Shown: positions 6,572-6,606 of the stretch, piece after piece
Layout: the number at the start of each line of letters is the position of its first letter
Position numbering within the stretch: the first letter of the stretch is position 1
From: JANNGZ01 sp031404155
Lineage (GTDB): Bacteria; Pseudomonadota; Gammaproteobacteria; Burkholderiales; Burkholderiaceae_C
Assembly: GCA_031404155.1 (NCBI GenBank)
Contig: JANNGZ010000113.1
Location: 1 to 6,606, forward strand
DNA length: 6,606 nt
Direction of reading: 5' to 3'
The notes under the pieces: generated by a model
What the model was told of the DNA's origin: nothing
Database searches by the model: none
Seen by the model: the letters and a program-made list of their open reading frames with translations, nothing else
Made by a program: the position numbers and the translations under genes

Positions 6572-6606
6572 CGCCGGGCGGGACGCCAGCGCAGCCGGCC
6601 AGCGCA

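Noticed and set aside
6585..6606. Direct repeat of GCCAGCGCA after spoT
   Set aside because: Two 9-base copies in a GC-rich stretch at the very edge of the window are too short to separate from chance, and what follows is not visible.

Overview
The window is GC-rich and reads as chromosomal DNA of a betaproteobacterium, most likely of the order Burkholderiales (Rubrivivax/Leptothrix/Ideonella-like). This rests on the 67-residue omega subunit and on the gene order gmk-rpoZ-spoT. The genus is an inference and cannot be fixed from the sequence alone.

Layout. Positions 1-2994 (minus strand) hold the first 998 codons of a very large membrane-bound sensor histidine kinase. It has two membrane segments around a periplasmic sensor domain, two ordinary PAS domains, three tandem PAS_7-type domains with an exact 134-residue period, and the phosphoacceptor-histidine domain. 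The ATPase domain and any receiver domains lie beyond position 1. Positions 2995-3318 form a divergent, apparently non-coding intergenic region. On the plus strand follow gmk (guanylate kinase, 3319-3939), rpoZ (RNA polymerase omega, 3962-4165), a 138-bp spacer with two related hairpins, one of them a good intrinsic terminator, and spoT (bifunctional ppGpp synthetase/hydrolase, 4304-6571). Only 35 bases follow spoT.

How the genes work together. The plus-strand genes form the conserved guanine-nucleotide/stringent-response cluster. Gmk makes GDP from GMP, SpoT makes and degrades (p)ppGpp from GDP/GTP, and omega, together with beta', forms one ppGpp-binding site of RNA polymerase. The sequence suggests the cluster is not one simple transcript. 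A perfect TATAAT lies inside gmk about 145 bp before rpoZ. A terminator separates rpoZ from spoT. A TGn-extended -10-like element lies just in front of spoT at the spacing expected for a leaderless mRNA. The kinase has no evident functional link to the cluster beyond being its divergent neighbour.

I see no mobile element, CRISPR array, tRNA or rRNA, and no clearly new system. The most notable points are the exact PAS_7 triplication, the regulatory signals around rpoZ and spoT, and a start codon placed in the loop of a perfect palindrome at the kinase gene.
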